Positions 38,231 to 47,048 of a stretch of 52,730 bases of DNA are shown here, in pieces. Position 1 is the stretch's first letter. Every line of letters begins with the position of its first letter. The notes beneath the pieces were generated by a model. The model saw only the letters and a program-made list of their open reading frames with translations. It ran no database searches and was not told the DNA's origin. The DNA is from Deltaproteobacteria bacterium (GTDB lineage Bacteria > Desulfobacterota > Desulfarculia > Adiutricales > Adiutricaceae): NCBI GenBank assembly GCA_031264185.1, contig JAISEL010000141.1:1-52730 (forward strand). Reading direction: 5' to 3'. Position numbers and translations under genes: made by a program.

Positions 38231-38734
38231 ATGGACAGTCCCGACCGAATCTTTTTTATGCCATTAACTCCCAGTGACAGCCAATTATTCATGGCCGCCG
38301 CCCTGGTTGAGGCCCGGAAAGCCGAACAGCAGGGTGAAGTGCCGGCCGGAGCTTTAATTGTCGACCCCTCGGGTCAGATAATAACCCGGGCCCATAACCA
38401 AGTCATAGGCCTGTGCGATCCCACAGCCCACGCCGAGATCTTAGCCATCCGCCAGGCAGCGGAAATTTTGGGCAATTACCGCCTGACCGGATTAACCCTG
38501 GTTTCAACCCTGGAACCCTGCCCCATGTGTCTTATGGCCGCTATCCATGCCCGTCTGGCCAAAGTCTGCTACGGGGCCCCGGTGCCTAAATGGGGAGCGG
38601 CCGGTTCTCTTTTAGACCTCCAGAACCTCTCGGGTTTTAATCATCGCCTGGCAATAGAGGGCCTCATCCTTGCCGAACCCTGCGCCGAACTAATCAAATG
38701 TTTTTTTCAAAAGCGCCGGGCCGATATTAATTAG
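38231..38734 (+). CDS. tadA: tRNA-specific adenosine deaminase
   Basis: 167 residues; the ATG follows AAGGAGACTCC. The zinc site is complete: HAE at 67-69 (PTAHAEILAI) with catalytic Glu69, and PCPMC with Cys97 and Cys100 (TLEPCPMCLMAAIHARL). It deaminates A34 of tRNA-Arg(ACG) to inosine. The N-terminus carries about 15 extra residues compared with the usual start. hisD begins 20 bases downstream, suggesting one transcript. Confidence 0.94.
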   Translation: MDSPDRIFFMPLTPSDSQLFMAAALVEARKAEQQGEVPAGALIVDPSGQIITRAHNQVIGLCDPTAHAEILAIRQAAEILGNYRLTGLTLVSTLEPCPMCLMAAIHARLAKVCYGAPVPKWGAAGSLLDLQNLSGFNHRLAIEGLILAEPCAELIKCFFQKRRADIN

Positions 38735-38754
38735 CTGATTGGGGAGATTTTTCC

Positions 38755-40050
38755 GTGCCCATTGTTGAAAAAATCAAAGATCTGACCAAATCCCGCCGTC
38801 TCCGGATTTTAGACCGGGCCATGGCCGACTTCAAAGAGACCCTGGTCACGACCCGGGCTATATTAGATCGCTTAATCCGCGAGCCGGCGGCCGAACTGAC
38901 CAGAGAATACGGGGCTTTAAAAAATGATTTATCGCCAAAAGATCTCCTGGTCAGTCCGGAAGAACTGGCTGCGGCCCAAAAACAGGTTGGTCCCGGGCTG
39001 ATTACGGCTTTAAAAACAGCTCTGGAAAATATCCGCACCTTCCATGAAAGCCAAAAAGAGAGGCCCATGTGGCTGACGGAAATAAAACCGGGCCTTCTGG
39101 CCGGCCGGATTACCAGGCCCCTGGCCAAAGTGGGTGTCTATATCCCAGGGGGAAGAGCGGCTTACCCCTCAAGCGCTTTAATGAACATTGCCCCGGCCCG
39201 GGCAGCCGGAGTGGAGACTATTGCAGCCGCAACTCCCCCGGGTCCGGGATTTTTAGCCCGGCCGGAGATTCTCGTGGCCGCCCATATGGCCGGAGCCACC
39301 GAAATCTATAAGCTGGGCGGGGCCTGGGCTGTCGGCTCTTTAGCTTACGGCCTGCTGGGGCTCCCGAAAGTGGACAAGATTGTCGGTCCCGGCAGTTCCT
39401 GGGTTACGGCAGCCAAGATGGCGGTTTTTGGGCAGGTGGATATCGATCTGCCGGCCGGACCGTCGGAAGGTTTCATCATCTGCGATAGTTCAGCTGACCC
39501 GCAGCCTTTGGTCTGGGACTTTCTGGCTCAATTGGAGCACGATCCTCAGGCCGCCGCCGTTTTAGTATCCACTTCTCCTAAAGTGGCCGAAGCCGTAGCC
39601 AGAGGCGTGGATCAGGAACTGGCCCGGATGGAAAGAGGCCAAATTGTCGAGTCGGCCTTAGTCAACGCCGCCATCTTAGTAGCCGCAGATCTTAATGAAG
39701 CCTTTGAACTGGCCAATGAGTATGCTCCTGAACACCTCCAGCTGGTCATAGAAGATCCGTTAAGCCACTTGGGCCGAGTCAAAAACGCCGGCTCAGTTTT
39801 CCTAGGTCCCCATTCCCCGGTCCCGGGAGGAGATTACGCCACCGGGCCCAATCACGTTCTGCCGACCGGAGGTGCGGCCCGAGCTTTTTCCGGCCTTTCG
39901 GTGGATACGTTTTTGAAAAAAATTTCTTTCCAGCACTTAAGTAAAGAGGCCTTAGCCGAGATTGGGCCAACGATCATTACCCTGGCCAAAGCCGAAGGTC
40001 TGGCGGCCCACGCCAAAGCCATAGAAATCCGCCTTAAAGAGCTTCAATAG
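38755..40050 (+). CDS. hisD: Histidinol dehydrogenase
   Basis: 431 residues from GTG, with GGGGAGA upstream. The two-step NAD-dependent oxidation of histidinol to histidine is supported by PLAKVGVYIPGGRAAYPSSA, KIVGPGSSWVTAAKMAVFGQ, DLPAGPSEGFIICD, DFLAQLEHDPQAAAVL and EYAPEHLQLVI. GGDYATGPNHVLPTGGAARA is the substrate- and zinc-binding region. Length and motif order are normal. It is the only histidine-biosynthesis gene here and lies behind tadA. It is convergent with rlmE, with 18 bases between stop codons. Confidence 0.97.
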   Translation: MPIVEKIKDLTKSRRLRILDRAMADFKETLVTTRAILDRLIREPAAELTREYGALKNDLSPKDLLVSPEELAAAQKQVGPGLITALKTALENIRTFHESQKERPMWLTEIKPGLLAGRITRPLAKVGVYIPGGRAAYPSSALMNIAPARAAGVETIAAATPPGPGFLARPEILVAAHMAGATEIYKLGGAWAVGSLAYGLLGLPKVDKIVGPGSSWVTAAKMAVFGQVDIDLPAGPSEGFIICDSSADPQPLVWDFLAQLEHDPQAAAVLVSTSPKVAEAVARGVDQELARMERGQIVESALVNAAILVAADLNEAFELANEYAPEHLQLVIEDPLSHLGRVKNAGSVFLGPHSPVPGGDYATGPNHVLPTGGAARAFSGLSVDTFLKKISFQHLSKEALAEIGPTIITLAKAEGLAAHAKAIEIRLKELQ

Positions 40051-40068
40051 TTTCGTGCACGGGTGACA

Positions 40069-40689
40069 TTAACAATCTGTGAGCCTAATAAAACCCCGGC
40101 CCAATATAAAGATCTCCTGACTGTTTTTTCGGGTAGCTTTGGGTTTCAAGCGGACGATTTGCCCAAAATACGGCCTTATGGTTTTTATATAGTCTTCCCC
40201 GTCCTGACTTTGAAAGAGCTTAAATAAAAATAAACCGCCGGGCGTTAGAAGCTTTTTAGTCCAGGACCAGGCCGCCTCAACCAGTTCCAGGCTTCTGGCC
40301 TGATCCACTTCCCTGCGTCCGGATGTCTTGGGGGCCAAATCCGACAGTACTGCCTCCAACCCGCTTCCGGTCAGGGCTAAAATTTCATCTATCCACTCTT
40401 CATCTTTCAAAAGATCTCCGGCCAAAAGTCTGACATTCCCTGGAAAACTGCCGGGAGGGACAGATAAATCCAGACCCACCACCAAACCTCCTGGACCTAC
40501 TTTTTCGGCTGTGTACAAAGTCCAACTGCCAGGGGCGCAGCCTAAATCCAGAACTTTCTGGCCCGGCCGGAATAACCGGTATTTTTGGTCAAATTCAGCC
40601 AGTTTGAAAACTGAACGGGCCGGATAACCTTCTTTTCTGGCCTCACGGCTGTAGTGGTCATCCAGGCGGGAACGGTCCTTAATGCTCAT
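40069..40689 (-). CDS. rlmE: 23S rRNA (uridine-2'-O-)-methyltransferase (FtsJ/RrmJ)
   Basis: 206 residues; a run of six G residues sits just before the ATG. The SAM-binding motif is VLDLGCAPGSWTLYTAEKVG, with AVLSDLAPKTSG and LFLFKLFQSQDGED as later core motifs (the Asp and Lys of the catalytic set). The start SRLDDHYSREARKEGYPARS and then VFKLAEFDQKYRLF are typical. It methylates U2552 in the large ribosomal subunit; in E. coli it is heat-shock induced. Its upstream side borders the transposase relic with nested MITEs, so the accessory island begins directly at this gene. Confidence 0.95.
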   Translation of the reverse strand: MSIKDRSRLDDHYSREARKEGYPARSVFKLAEFDQKYRLFRPGQKVLDLGCAPGSWTLYTAEKVGPGGLVVGLDLSVPPGSFPGNVRLLAGDLLKDEEWIDEILALTGSGLEAVLSDLAPKTSGRREVDQARSLELVEAAWSWTKKLLTPGGLFLFKLFQSQDGEDYIKTIRPYFGQIVRLKPKATRKNSQEIFILGRGFIRLTDC

Positions 40690-40829
40690 TACCCCCCCTT
40701 TTGGTAAAATCCCATTGCACAGAGAATCAATTGAACATTATTTCATCGTGAAAAAGTCCAATAAACATAAATCAGGGTATTCCGTCAAACTACGTGAGGA
40801 TGATCTGGCAACAGAACTGGAACACACTA

Positions 40830-40935
40830 GTGTATCGACGCTTAAATTCGGTTACCTTTTACGTGCCCAAATTTTGTGAGGTTATCCCGCCGTTATCGCT
40901 TAAGGGGGAGTAACCGAATTTTACCGTCGATACAC
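40830..40935. mobile_element. MITE B (106 bp)
   Basis: The ends are inverted repeats of about 26 bp, GTGTATCGACG-CTTAAATTCGGTTAC at the left and its near-complement at 40910-40935 with two or three mismatches. TA lies on each side (40828-40829 and 40936-40937). It has no coding capacity and can fold into a long hairpin. Only one copy is seen here. Confidence 0.75.
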
Positions 40936-40940
40936 TATTA

Positions 40941-41113
40941 ACCCGGCGGATAATTATGATAGATCTAATACTCCTTATTATTTATATACGATCACGGTAT
41001 AGTAATTTTATATCCATACTATAAACAGACTATAGAAGCTGCATAAATCTTTGAGCATGCTGAAGACTGGAGAAACAAAGGATAAACTCTTTTATCATAA
41101 TTATCCGCCGGGC
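40941..41113. mobile_element. MITE A, copy 2 (173 bp)
   Basis: Same element as at 26604-26775, same orientation, with terminal CCCGGCGGATAATTATGATA and its exact complement at the right end. TA flanks are at 40939-40940 and 41114-41115. It lies three bases beyond the TA flank of MITE B, inside the transposase relic. Confidence 0.88.
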
Positions 41114-41333
41114 TAATAGATGGTTCGTACTTATTAGCAATCATATTAAAGACGTACAGAAAGCTTTTGATATTTATAGATTGAAAGACGTTGTCGAAAA
41201 AGGCTTTTGGAAGTATAAAAATAGCCTTGGTCTGGAAAGATTGCGGGTGCATAGTGATATCTGTGCTCATAATAAAAAATTTATTGTTTTTATTGCATTA
41301 ATTATATCTTTTTGCGTCTATAAAATAATGTAA

Positions 41334-41610
41334 GACTATAAATTGCATCTAGTACAGATAAGCGTTTGACTAAAATGAAATAAAATATATAACTTTACAT
41401 ATAATACAATTGAACAAATAAGTTTCTTTTCAATGCAAATATATCCAATACTGTCTGAATAGATGCAAAAAATAATTTTAAGGAGAGTGTAATTAAATTA
41501 TTTACTGTTAAAAATATAAAATTTAATTATTTTCAGCTCCTTATAGGAATTACAAGTAATCTTTCGGCCTTCCTCGCGTAAAATATCGTTGTCACGGCAT
41601 CAACGCTAAC
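41334..41610. other. AT-rich 3' flank of the defence operon
   Basis: Very AT-rich. TAATTAAATT at 41490-41499 and its complement at 41520-41529 could form a weak stem with a 20-base loop; it lacks GC pairs and is not called a terminator. Confidence 0.35.
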
Positions 41611-43374
41611 TCATGAACAAATCAGGGAAGTTAATTCGTTCTTTATTCTGTCCCAGCAAGCATCTTTTTTACACCATTCGGAAATATTAGAAACCCCGGC
41701 GGAAGCCATAATACTCGTATTTACGGCTTCGGCAATTTCTATTATATTTTTTTTAACATCCTCAGGAATGGCTTGTATTTTCCATACAGCTTGAAATATG
41801 GAATCGGTTTGTCCTTGTCGCTTGAGCTTTTCAGCCAAGACAGCCAGAGTATAGGCAACAATATTAGCTCTGTAGCCTCCGTACCAAGGCTGCTTATTGA
41901 TCATTGCTTCTGTTTTACGAAACAGTATGGCACGGGCGATAGACTTCTTAAAAAAAGACTCATTGAATATATCTTGATTTATCTTCCATTCTTTTTCTAT
42001 CCTTTTAGCGAATTCAGCAAAATTTTTTTGCGCCCCTTTATTTACAGAGACAGGACAGCCAAACCACACATTTTCATATTTTCCCAAATCTGTTTTCGAA
42101 ATCAACTGTGATTTGGGATGATCCGTCTGAAATCTTCTCTTTGCGGCAGGCGTCATCTTTGTCTGCTCATCGGCATACTGTCCACGCGCTCGTTCATAGA
42201 ACCAGTATGTTCCATGCAAATTACCAGCAATTGGTGGGGCAGCCACCTGCCTTGACAAACGTTCATATTTAATTTGAAACGGATGGTTTGCATCAAAATC
42301 AGCATCGACTATACGATTTTGTGTATTGGCATATCTCGATATATTTGGAACCACAGTTTCGCTGATTTGACTGGGAACGATGGAAAGTTTCATTTGAACT
42401 GAAACTTTCGATAGATCGGCATTATATTTTCGTTTGGCATACAACAACGACGCAGTGGTTTGACCTCCATTTACGATTTGTAGATCGTTTACTGATTCCA
42501 GCAATAGAAAATTATCTCCTGTTCTTTTCACTTCAACTGATGCAGCAGTAGCGCTTATTCCATTGTTATAGGCAAAAAACATCTGAGGCGAAATTTTAAT
42601 TGTTTCAATAATCCCTTTATTGACTTTTCCACGCGCCTGTAGGAAGCATCTCACATTATTTTCCAACAGTTTGCTGCCGAATTTATCATAAAGACCAGCT
42701 AATACTTCGCCAGGCAATACTGCTAAATAGTATTGACAATTGTCACCAAGGGAAGCGACAGGTAAACAAGGGAGATTGTAGCCAGTAAGATCGGAGAAAG
42801 ATATTTTCAATGGTTCTCGTTCTCCGTTAGATGCCATCATGCGACAAAACCTGGAGATATCCCAGATATGAACATCAACCGATATATTTTGAATGTCAGA
42901 AACGCGTATCGCCCGTTTGGTTCTTACACTCAAGTTCCGTTCTGATAACAGATATAAAGAAACTTTGCTGATATCGGCACGCCGCTCACGGATAAGACGA
43001 CCAAGAACATATTCAGGCGAAGTTTCTTCGAATCCAGTGTAAAAGTCATTCTCTAAACATTTCGAGAAAAAACGTTTAGCTCTGCGAATAATTTTTACAG
43101 CTTCATCATTGTTGATATTATTCAATTGCTCAAGGTCTTCAAAATCGGCAATAAATAAATACAATACCCCATCTTCGGTGAAATCATAGCCGTTGATTTT
43201 AGCCTCTTCTGGTTTAGTGCAGTAACAATACTCAAATCCTTCTATTTCCGCAGCGTCAATCAATTGGTCGGTAAAATAGTGCATAAACTCTTCGGCAGTC
43301 GCTTTGGAGTTAGTGTCAGCCCTGACACTCAAATTCATACGGAAGTCCTGATAAAAATCAGCAAGTGAAGCCAT
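41611..43374 (-). CDS. AIPR (abortive phage infection) family protein
   Basis: 587 residues, last gene of the six-gene operon, starting 3 bases after the stop of the PD-(D/E)XK gene. Family motifs are MFFAYNNGISATA, LQIVNGGQTTASLLYAK and ISRYANTQNRIVDADF in the middle, and YWFYERARGQYADEQTKMTP after them. The AIPR family is named after phage-abortive-infection proteins and recurs in restriction-like operons together with Z1 proteins; its biochemical activity is not settled. No membrane segment or signal peptide. Base composition is more AT-rich than the neighbouring core genes, as in the whole operon. Confidence 0.88.
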   Translation of the reverse strand: MASLADFYQDFRMNLSVRADTNSKATAEEFMHYFTDQLIDAAEIEGFEYCYCTKPEEAKINGYDFTEDGVLYLFIADFEDLEQLNNINNDEAVKIIRRAKRFFSKCLENDFYTGFEETSPEYVLGRLIRERRADISKVSLYLLSERNLSVRTKRAIRVSDIQNISVDVHIWDISRFCRMMASNGEREPLKISFSDLTGYNLPCLPVASLGDNCQYYLAVLPGEVLAGLYDKFGSKLLENNVRCFLQARGKVNKGIIETIKISPQMFFAYNNGISATAASVEVKRTGDNFLLLESVNDLQIVNGGQTTASLLYAKRKYNADLSKVSVQMKLSIVPSQISETVVPNISRYANTQNRIVDADFDANHPFQIKYERLSRQVAAPPIAGNLHGTYWFYERARGQYADEQTKMTPAAKRRFQTDHPKSQLISKTDLGKYENVWFGCPVSVNKGAQKNFAEFAKRIEKEWKINQDIFNESFFKKSIARAILFRKTEAMINKQPWYGGYRANIVAYTLAVLAEKLKRQGQTDSIFQAVWKIQAIPEDVKKNIIEIAEAVNTSIMASAGVSNISEWCKKDACWDRIKNELTSLICS

Positions 43375-43377
43375 TGG

Positions 43378-44346
43378 TTACTCTTTGCATAATGTTTCAT
43401 CATCGAAAGTAAATGAATCTATTGATTCAAGAGAAATATCATACAGTACATTGAATACGCCAGCCGGTAAAGTTGAACGTACAAGTCTCGGGAAATTATC
43501 AGTCACGAGATAAATAAGCTGCTCCGGACATTTAAAATTTGGAAAATTATAAAATGGCAGCGGTGAATAGGAAAGAGAGTTTAGCTTCATATCAAAAACA
43601 GCCTCGTCATCGGCAAGCGAGATTTGTAACCGAAGGTCCATTATCAGGCTGTTTAAGGAAAAAGAGGCCGCGTCTTTATCAACTTCAATCAATCTGAAAA
43701 TCTTCAAAAAAAGTTTTGACTGAATTGTTTCAAGCTGGTCTTCAGAAGAAATTCTTATCTTTCCCCTTTCCCGGCCAAAAAGAGTTTTAATCTCAACAGC
43801 CGTATCTCCAACTACAAAATCCTGATTGCCGCCATTAGGGCCAATCCATGATTCAAGAGATTTTCCCACACTATATCCAGCCTGTATCATCTGCCGTAAA
43901 AATAACAGTTCGCCGATCAGTCCTCGCACTTGCTGTGGTGTTAAAAGACTTCGACCTCCAGATAAAAAATTCTTCCAGCGACGAATATGTTGAAAAGTTG
44001 CAATAACTACTCCATATGAATTTTCAGTTGTTTTAATGGCACTAGTCAGAGCACAGCAAAAATCAAAAAAAATATCGCTGTTAGTTGCTGATTCCAAAAA
44101 AAGTACCAGACACTGCCGTCCTGCTTCTTCATAGGGTCGTAAATCCGTCTTTAGTCCTTTTATATGAATGATGCTTTTGTTATAAATATCTCTCTGATCT
44201 CCGTCCAAACTGATAATCAGCATTTTGGTATTGTCGCCGTCTTTGCCCCAAAAGATATCGCCAGTTTTGTGGTCATCATGTTTTCGAACATGAATGCCGG
44301 ATATCGGGCGCGAGATATCCAGCCAAGGATTTCTCTCGTCATTCAT
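43378..44346 (-). CDS. PD-(D/E)XK motif nuclease-like protein
   Basis: 322 residues from ATG 44346, which overlaps the end of the Z1 gene by 8 bases (ATGAATGA), a typical coupling. A start seven codons earlier (44367) is possible. The nuclease core appears as RGLIGELLFLRQMI (Glu), then NQDFVVGDTAVEIKTLFG, giving the E-x(n)-D-x(n)-E-x-K pattern with EIK as the catalytic end. This matches the PD-(D/E)XK-motif proteins that accompany Z1 and AIPR genes in restriction-like operons. It is likely the DNA-cutting subunit, but that is inferred from the motif. Confidence 0.82.
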   Translation of the reverse strand: MNDERNPWLDISRPISGIHVRKHDDHKTGDIFWGKDGDNTKMLIISLDGDQRDIYNKSIIHIKGLKTDLRPYEEAGRQCLVLFLESATNSDIFFDFCCALTSAIKTTENSYGVVIATFQHIRRWKNFLSGGRSLLTPQQVRGLIGELLFLRQMIQAGYSVGKSLESWIGPNGGNQDFVVGDTAVEIKTLFGRERGKIRISSEDQLETIQSKLFLKIFRLIEVDKDAASFSLNSLIMDLRLQISLADDEAVFDMKLNSLSYSPLPFYNFPNFKCPEQLIYLVTDNFPRLVRSTLPAGVFNVLYDISLESIDSFTFDDETLCKE

Positions 44347-47047
44347 CGTCAAACCCCGTATTGTCATAATCGCCGAAATCTTCTTTCATTTGTTGCAGCC
44401 AAATCTGATTTACCACAACATCAACTGACTTATCGAATTCTCCGCGAGGAAAGCTGACACTAAAAGCAGGAGCCATATTATTAAGCATATCATTTTTTTC
44501 GTCACAATTGATCAAATGAAGCATCAAAAGAGGTTTATCTCTAACTGTTCTATAATCAGCATCTGAAGCCTTTCTTCCATCAGAACTGGCATTTGACTCA
44601 GCCAGATGGATTTGGTCATTGGTTAGTCCGAGTTTTTCATCATTGCGGCTAGCAACTCTGTTTTTTGTAAGACGCCATACATCGTCATTGTAGTTGCCTG
44701 ATTTATTTCTTCGGAGTTGATATCCAAGAGGGTATTCATCTCCATATGGTTTATTGGCTTCGAGTGAAATAAACAAAACATCACCCGAGTCATATCTGGA
44801 GGAAATAATCTCAAGAAAATCTAGGACAGCAGTTTTCAATACCCCAAGTTCCGGACAGACAATAAATTGGCGCAAAAATTTATCCATTTCCTGCAAAGGA
44901 ACATCCCTGACGATCCATCCCTTGGAATTGGCCGTGACACCGCCGGGGCAGGCCTGCTCAACGTTATTTGCTCCAAGACTACACCCAGTTTCAAGATAAT
45001 CTTTTATCAGTTGCCGATTAAAACAGTTGGTTTTTACATCATGCGGTAGCAAATAAGATTCTCTCAACTGCCCGGAGAGATTCCAGCGCATGGTTACATT
45101 TACGCCATCTTTCATTTTACCAGGAGCTGTGATCATTAAACTGTCGGCAGAATTGCGTACATACAGTCCGAAGTCTCTGGGGTTACATTTTTTTTGCCGC
45201 ATGATGACAATTTGCTGTCTCAAATCATCAGTCGCAACGGCTATATGATTATACCAGTTAATAGACTGCCCGTTCAGCCATACCGTGCAAATATCATCAT
45301 AACCATCACGATAGCCGAACCAGCGCCCCATTTGCATTAATGTGTCATACATTCGAGTATTGCGATACATATAGCTGGTGCAAAGGCCTTCAAGCGTCAA
45401 TCCGCGAGAGAGGCTTACCCCGCCAACCGCCAATACTGTCCGCCCGACGTTGTAACCGTCATAGTCAAGCAGCTCATCCGAGCCACTGTTAATAAGCAGA
45501 ATATCAATGGAATCAACAGCCGTGAACAAAGCTCCTTTAACGCTTTCCCATGATTCAGTTAATGGTTCATTATGCCTAGCTTTAAAAAATTTAATAAAAA
45601 TATCCTCCAGACACGCCAAATCATTATTTTTACGCGCTTCGTCAGTTGAAAGTTTGTAATTAAGCTGTATCGCATTTTTTAAATTTTGAACATAATCGCG
45701 AATGATATTCCTTGCTTCCTGCTGGACTTTTGTGAATCGTGAAACATTTACCAACATAGAAGCATGAAATTTCCCCTGCTCCCGTACTTCCCTGATCGCC
45801 CTAGACAGAATAAATACGTTGATTGCCTCATGAAGAGATGGTGGCAATCCGTTTTGAAAGTTGAAGTGTTTATTGTGTTTCAGGGGGACAAAATGTTCCG
45901 CATCCTGGATTTCGACAAGTATCCTGCTGCTGTAATCATCATCAATAAAAACTTTATCAGGCCCGAAGTATGTACTAGGGGCATCAAGCCAGTATATGAA
46001 ATCTCTGGGAAAAAGATCATCACCAATGTTGAGAACATTTGCGTCAGGATTAATAAAAATATTAGCAAATGGAGTGGCTGTATAGCCGACATAACTTGAT
46101 TTACTGAAAGTAGCCAAGATTCGCCGCAGAAGTGAATTTGTTTTGGTCGGATCTGTTTCAGAGTTATTGGTGTTTATGGAGGCATTATCCGCTTCATCAT
46201 CAACCATTAATAAAGGGACGTCTTCAATCGTCCCATCACCTTTGGCATTAAGTTCTTTCAGCCACTTTAAAAGATTATTCAGGGTTGTAACGTTCTTTTT
46301 TATAACCACTACCAACGGTTTACTGAAGTCATTTATTTTCCAGCCGCTCTGATTAGCAGTTCTTTTGTTAAAGTCTTCATCTTCCGTCGTCAAGGTTACC
46401 GGATAAGGATGCTCAGTTTCCCCACGTTGAATGGCCAATTCACCTACACCGGTTGCTTTATTTTTTCGTTGCTGATTGCTGGAACGACCGATAAATCCGT
46501 CTTCAACACGTTGTTGAGTTTGCTGTCGAAGACTGTTATGAATACCAGCAATTATTATTATGAACTTGTACCCGGCATCAGCCGCTTTTGTAACCAGTCC
46601 CAGATAGTTTGCCGTTTTTCCTGACTGCACCTGTCCAATAACAAGTCCACGTCGATCCCATTTTCCATCTGAATGTGGGTCTTGTAAATGGCCAAGAATT
46701 TTATGGGTTGATTTATCAATTGCTGAAATAACGGCAGGTGACCAGTTCTTGTGTTTCAGGTATTGTTTGTAAGCTTCAGAATAGACCAATACAATATTAC
46801 GTTTTCCAACCCATTGTTCATCATGGTCGGCATCCTGATTAACGAGTGACACGCCTAAGCTCATTTTTGTATCGAATCTTTTTAAAACGGTATCGATCAC
46901 AAAGTCCGGTGAGCCTGTGAAATTAAGCGATTCGGCCAGTTTACGCACCAGCTTTGAAACCTCAGTATATTCAGGAACTGAGTATCTATCTGAATATACC
47001 GTCATAATGATATTGACAAATTTTTCCTGAGTAGTCGGATCATACAT
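44339..47047 (-). CDS. Z1-domain P-loop ATPase (SF2 helicase-like)
   Basis: 902 residues, starting one base after the GHKL gene stop. Walker A is GQVQSGKT at 138-145, with RRGLVIGQVQSGKTANYLGL as the family phrase. Walker B is DDEAD at 283-287 (LLMVDDEADNAS). A helicase-like motif follows (SSYVGYTATPFANIFINP), and the Z1 hallmark is GGVSLSRGLTLEGL then YDTLMQMGRWFGYRDGYDD, which carries an arginine-finger-type motif. Z1 proteins are the ATP-driven motor of predicted restriction systems; strand separation or translocation is assumed, not shown. It is the largest gene of the operon. Confidence 0.93.
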   Translation of the reverse strand: MYDPTTQEKFVNIIMTVYSDRYSVPEYTEVSKLVRKLAESLNFTGSPDFVIDTVLKRFDTKMSLGVSLVNQDADHDEQWVGKRNIVLVYSEAYKQYLKHKNWSPAVISAIDKSTHKILGHLQDPHSDGKWDRRGLVIGQVQSGKTANYLGLVTKAADAGYKFIIIIAGIHNSLRQQTQQRVEDGFIGRSSNQQRKNKATGVGELAIQRGETEHPYPVTLTTEDEDFNKRTANQSGWKINDFSKPLVVVIKKNVTTLNNLLKWLKELNAKGDGTIEDVPLLMVDDEADNASINTNNSETDPTKTNSLLRRILATFSKSSYVGYTATPFANIFINPDANVLNIGDDLFPRDFIYWLDAPSTYFGPDKVFIDDDYSSRILVEIQDAEHFVPLKHNKHFNFQNGLPPSLHEAINVFILSRAIREVREQGKFHASMLVNVSRFTKVQQEARNIIRDYVQNLKNAIQLNYKLSTDEARKNNDLACLEDIFIKFFKARHNEPLTESWESVKGALFTAVDSIDILLINSGSDELLDYDGYNVGRTVLAVGGVSLSRGLTLEGLCTSYMYRNTRMYDTLMQMGRWFGYRDGYDDICTVWLNGQSINWYNHIAVATDDLRQQIVIMRQKKCNPRDFGLYVRNSADSLMITAPGKMKDGVNVTMRWNLSGQLRESYLLPHDVKTNCFNRQLIKDYLETGCSLGANNVEQACPGGVTANSKGWIVRDVPLQEMDKFLRQFIVCPELGVLKTAVLDFLEIISSRYDSGDVLFISLEANKPYGDEYPLGYQLRRNKSGNYNDDVWRLTKNRVASRNDEKLGLTNDQIHLAESNASSDGRKASDADYRTVRDKPLLMLHLINCDEKNDMLNNMAPAFSVSFPRGEFDKSVDVVVNQIWLQQMKEDFGDYDNTGFDDE

Positions 47048-47048
47048 T

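Larger units (their letters stand above)
40733..41333 (+). pseudogene. DDE transposase C-terminal relic, split by two MITEs
   Basis: Left part (to 40829): EHYFIVKKSNKHKSGYSVKL then REDDLATELEHT. Right part (41116-41333): RWFVLISNHIKDVQKAFDIY, RLKDVVEKGFWKYKNSLGLE, and HNKKFIVFIALIISFCVYKI before the stop TAA. The right part matches the C-terminal end of IS4/IS1634-like DDE transposases (GxFxLISNxIKDxxEAxxIYRxxDVVEKxF). Deleting both MITEs while keeping one TA at each site joins the two parts in a single frame with no stop (HT-IN-RWF across the seam). The N-terminal half of the transposase is missing, so it was already a relic or was truncated near the rlmE start. Confidence 0.75.

Noticed and set aside
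38727-39128. 133-codon minus-strand frame opposite hisD
   Set aside because: Fully covered by hisD on the plus strand; no motif.
41019-41270. 83-codon minus-strand frame at the MITE
   Set aside because: It runs through MITE A and opposite the transposase relic, whose plus-strand reading matches a known family.
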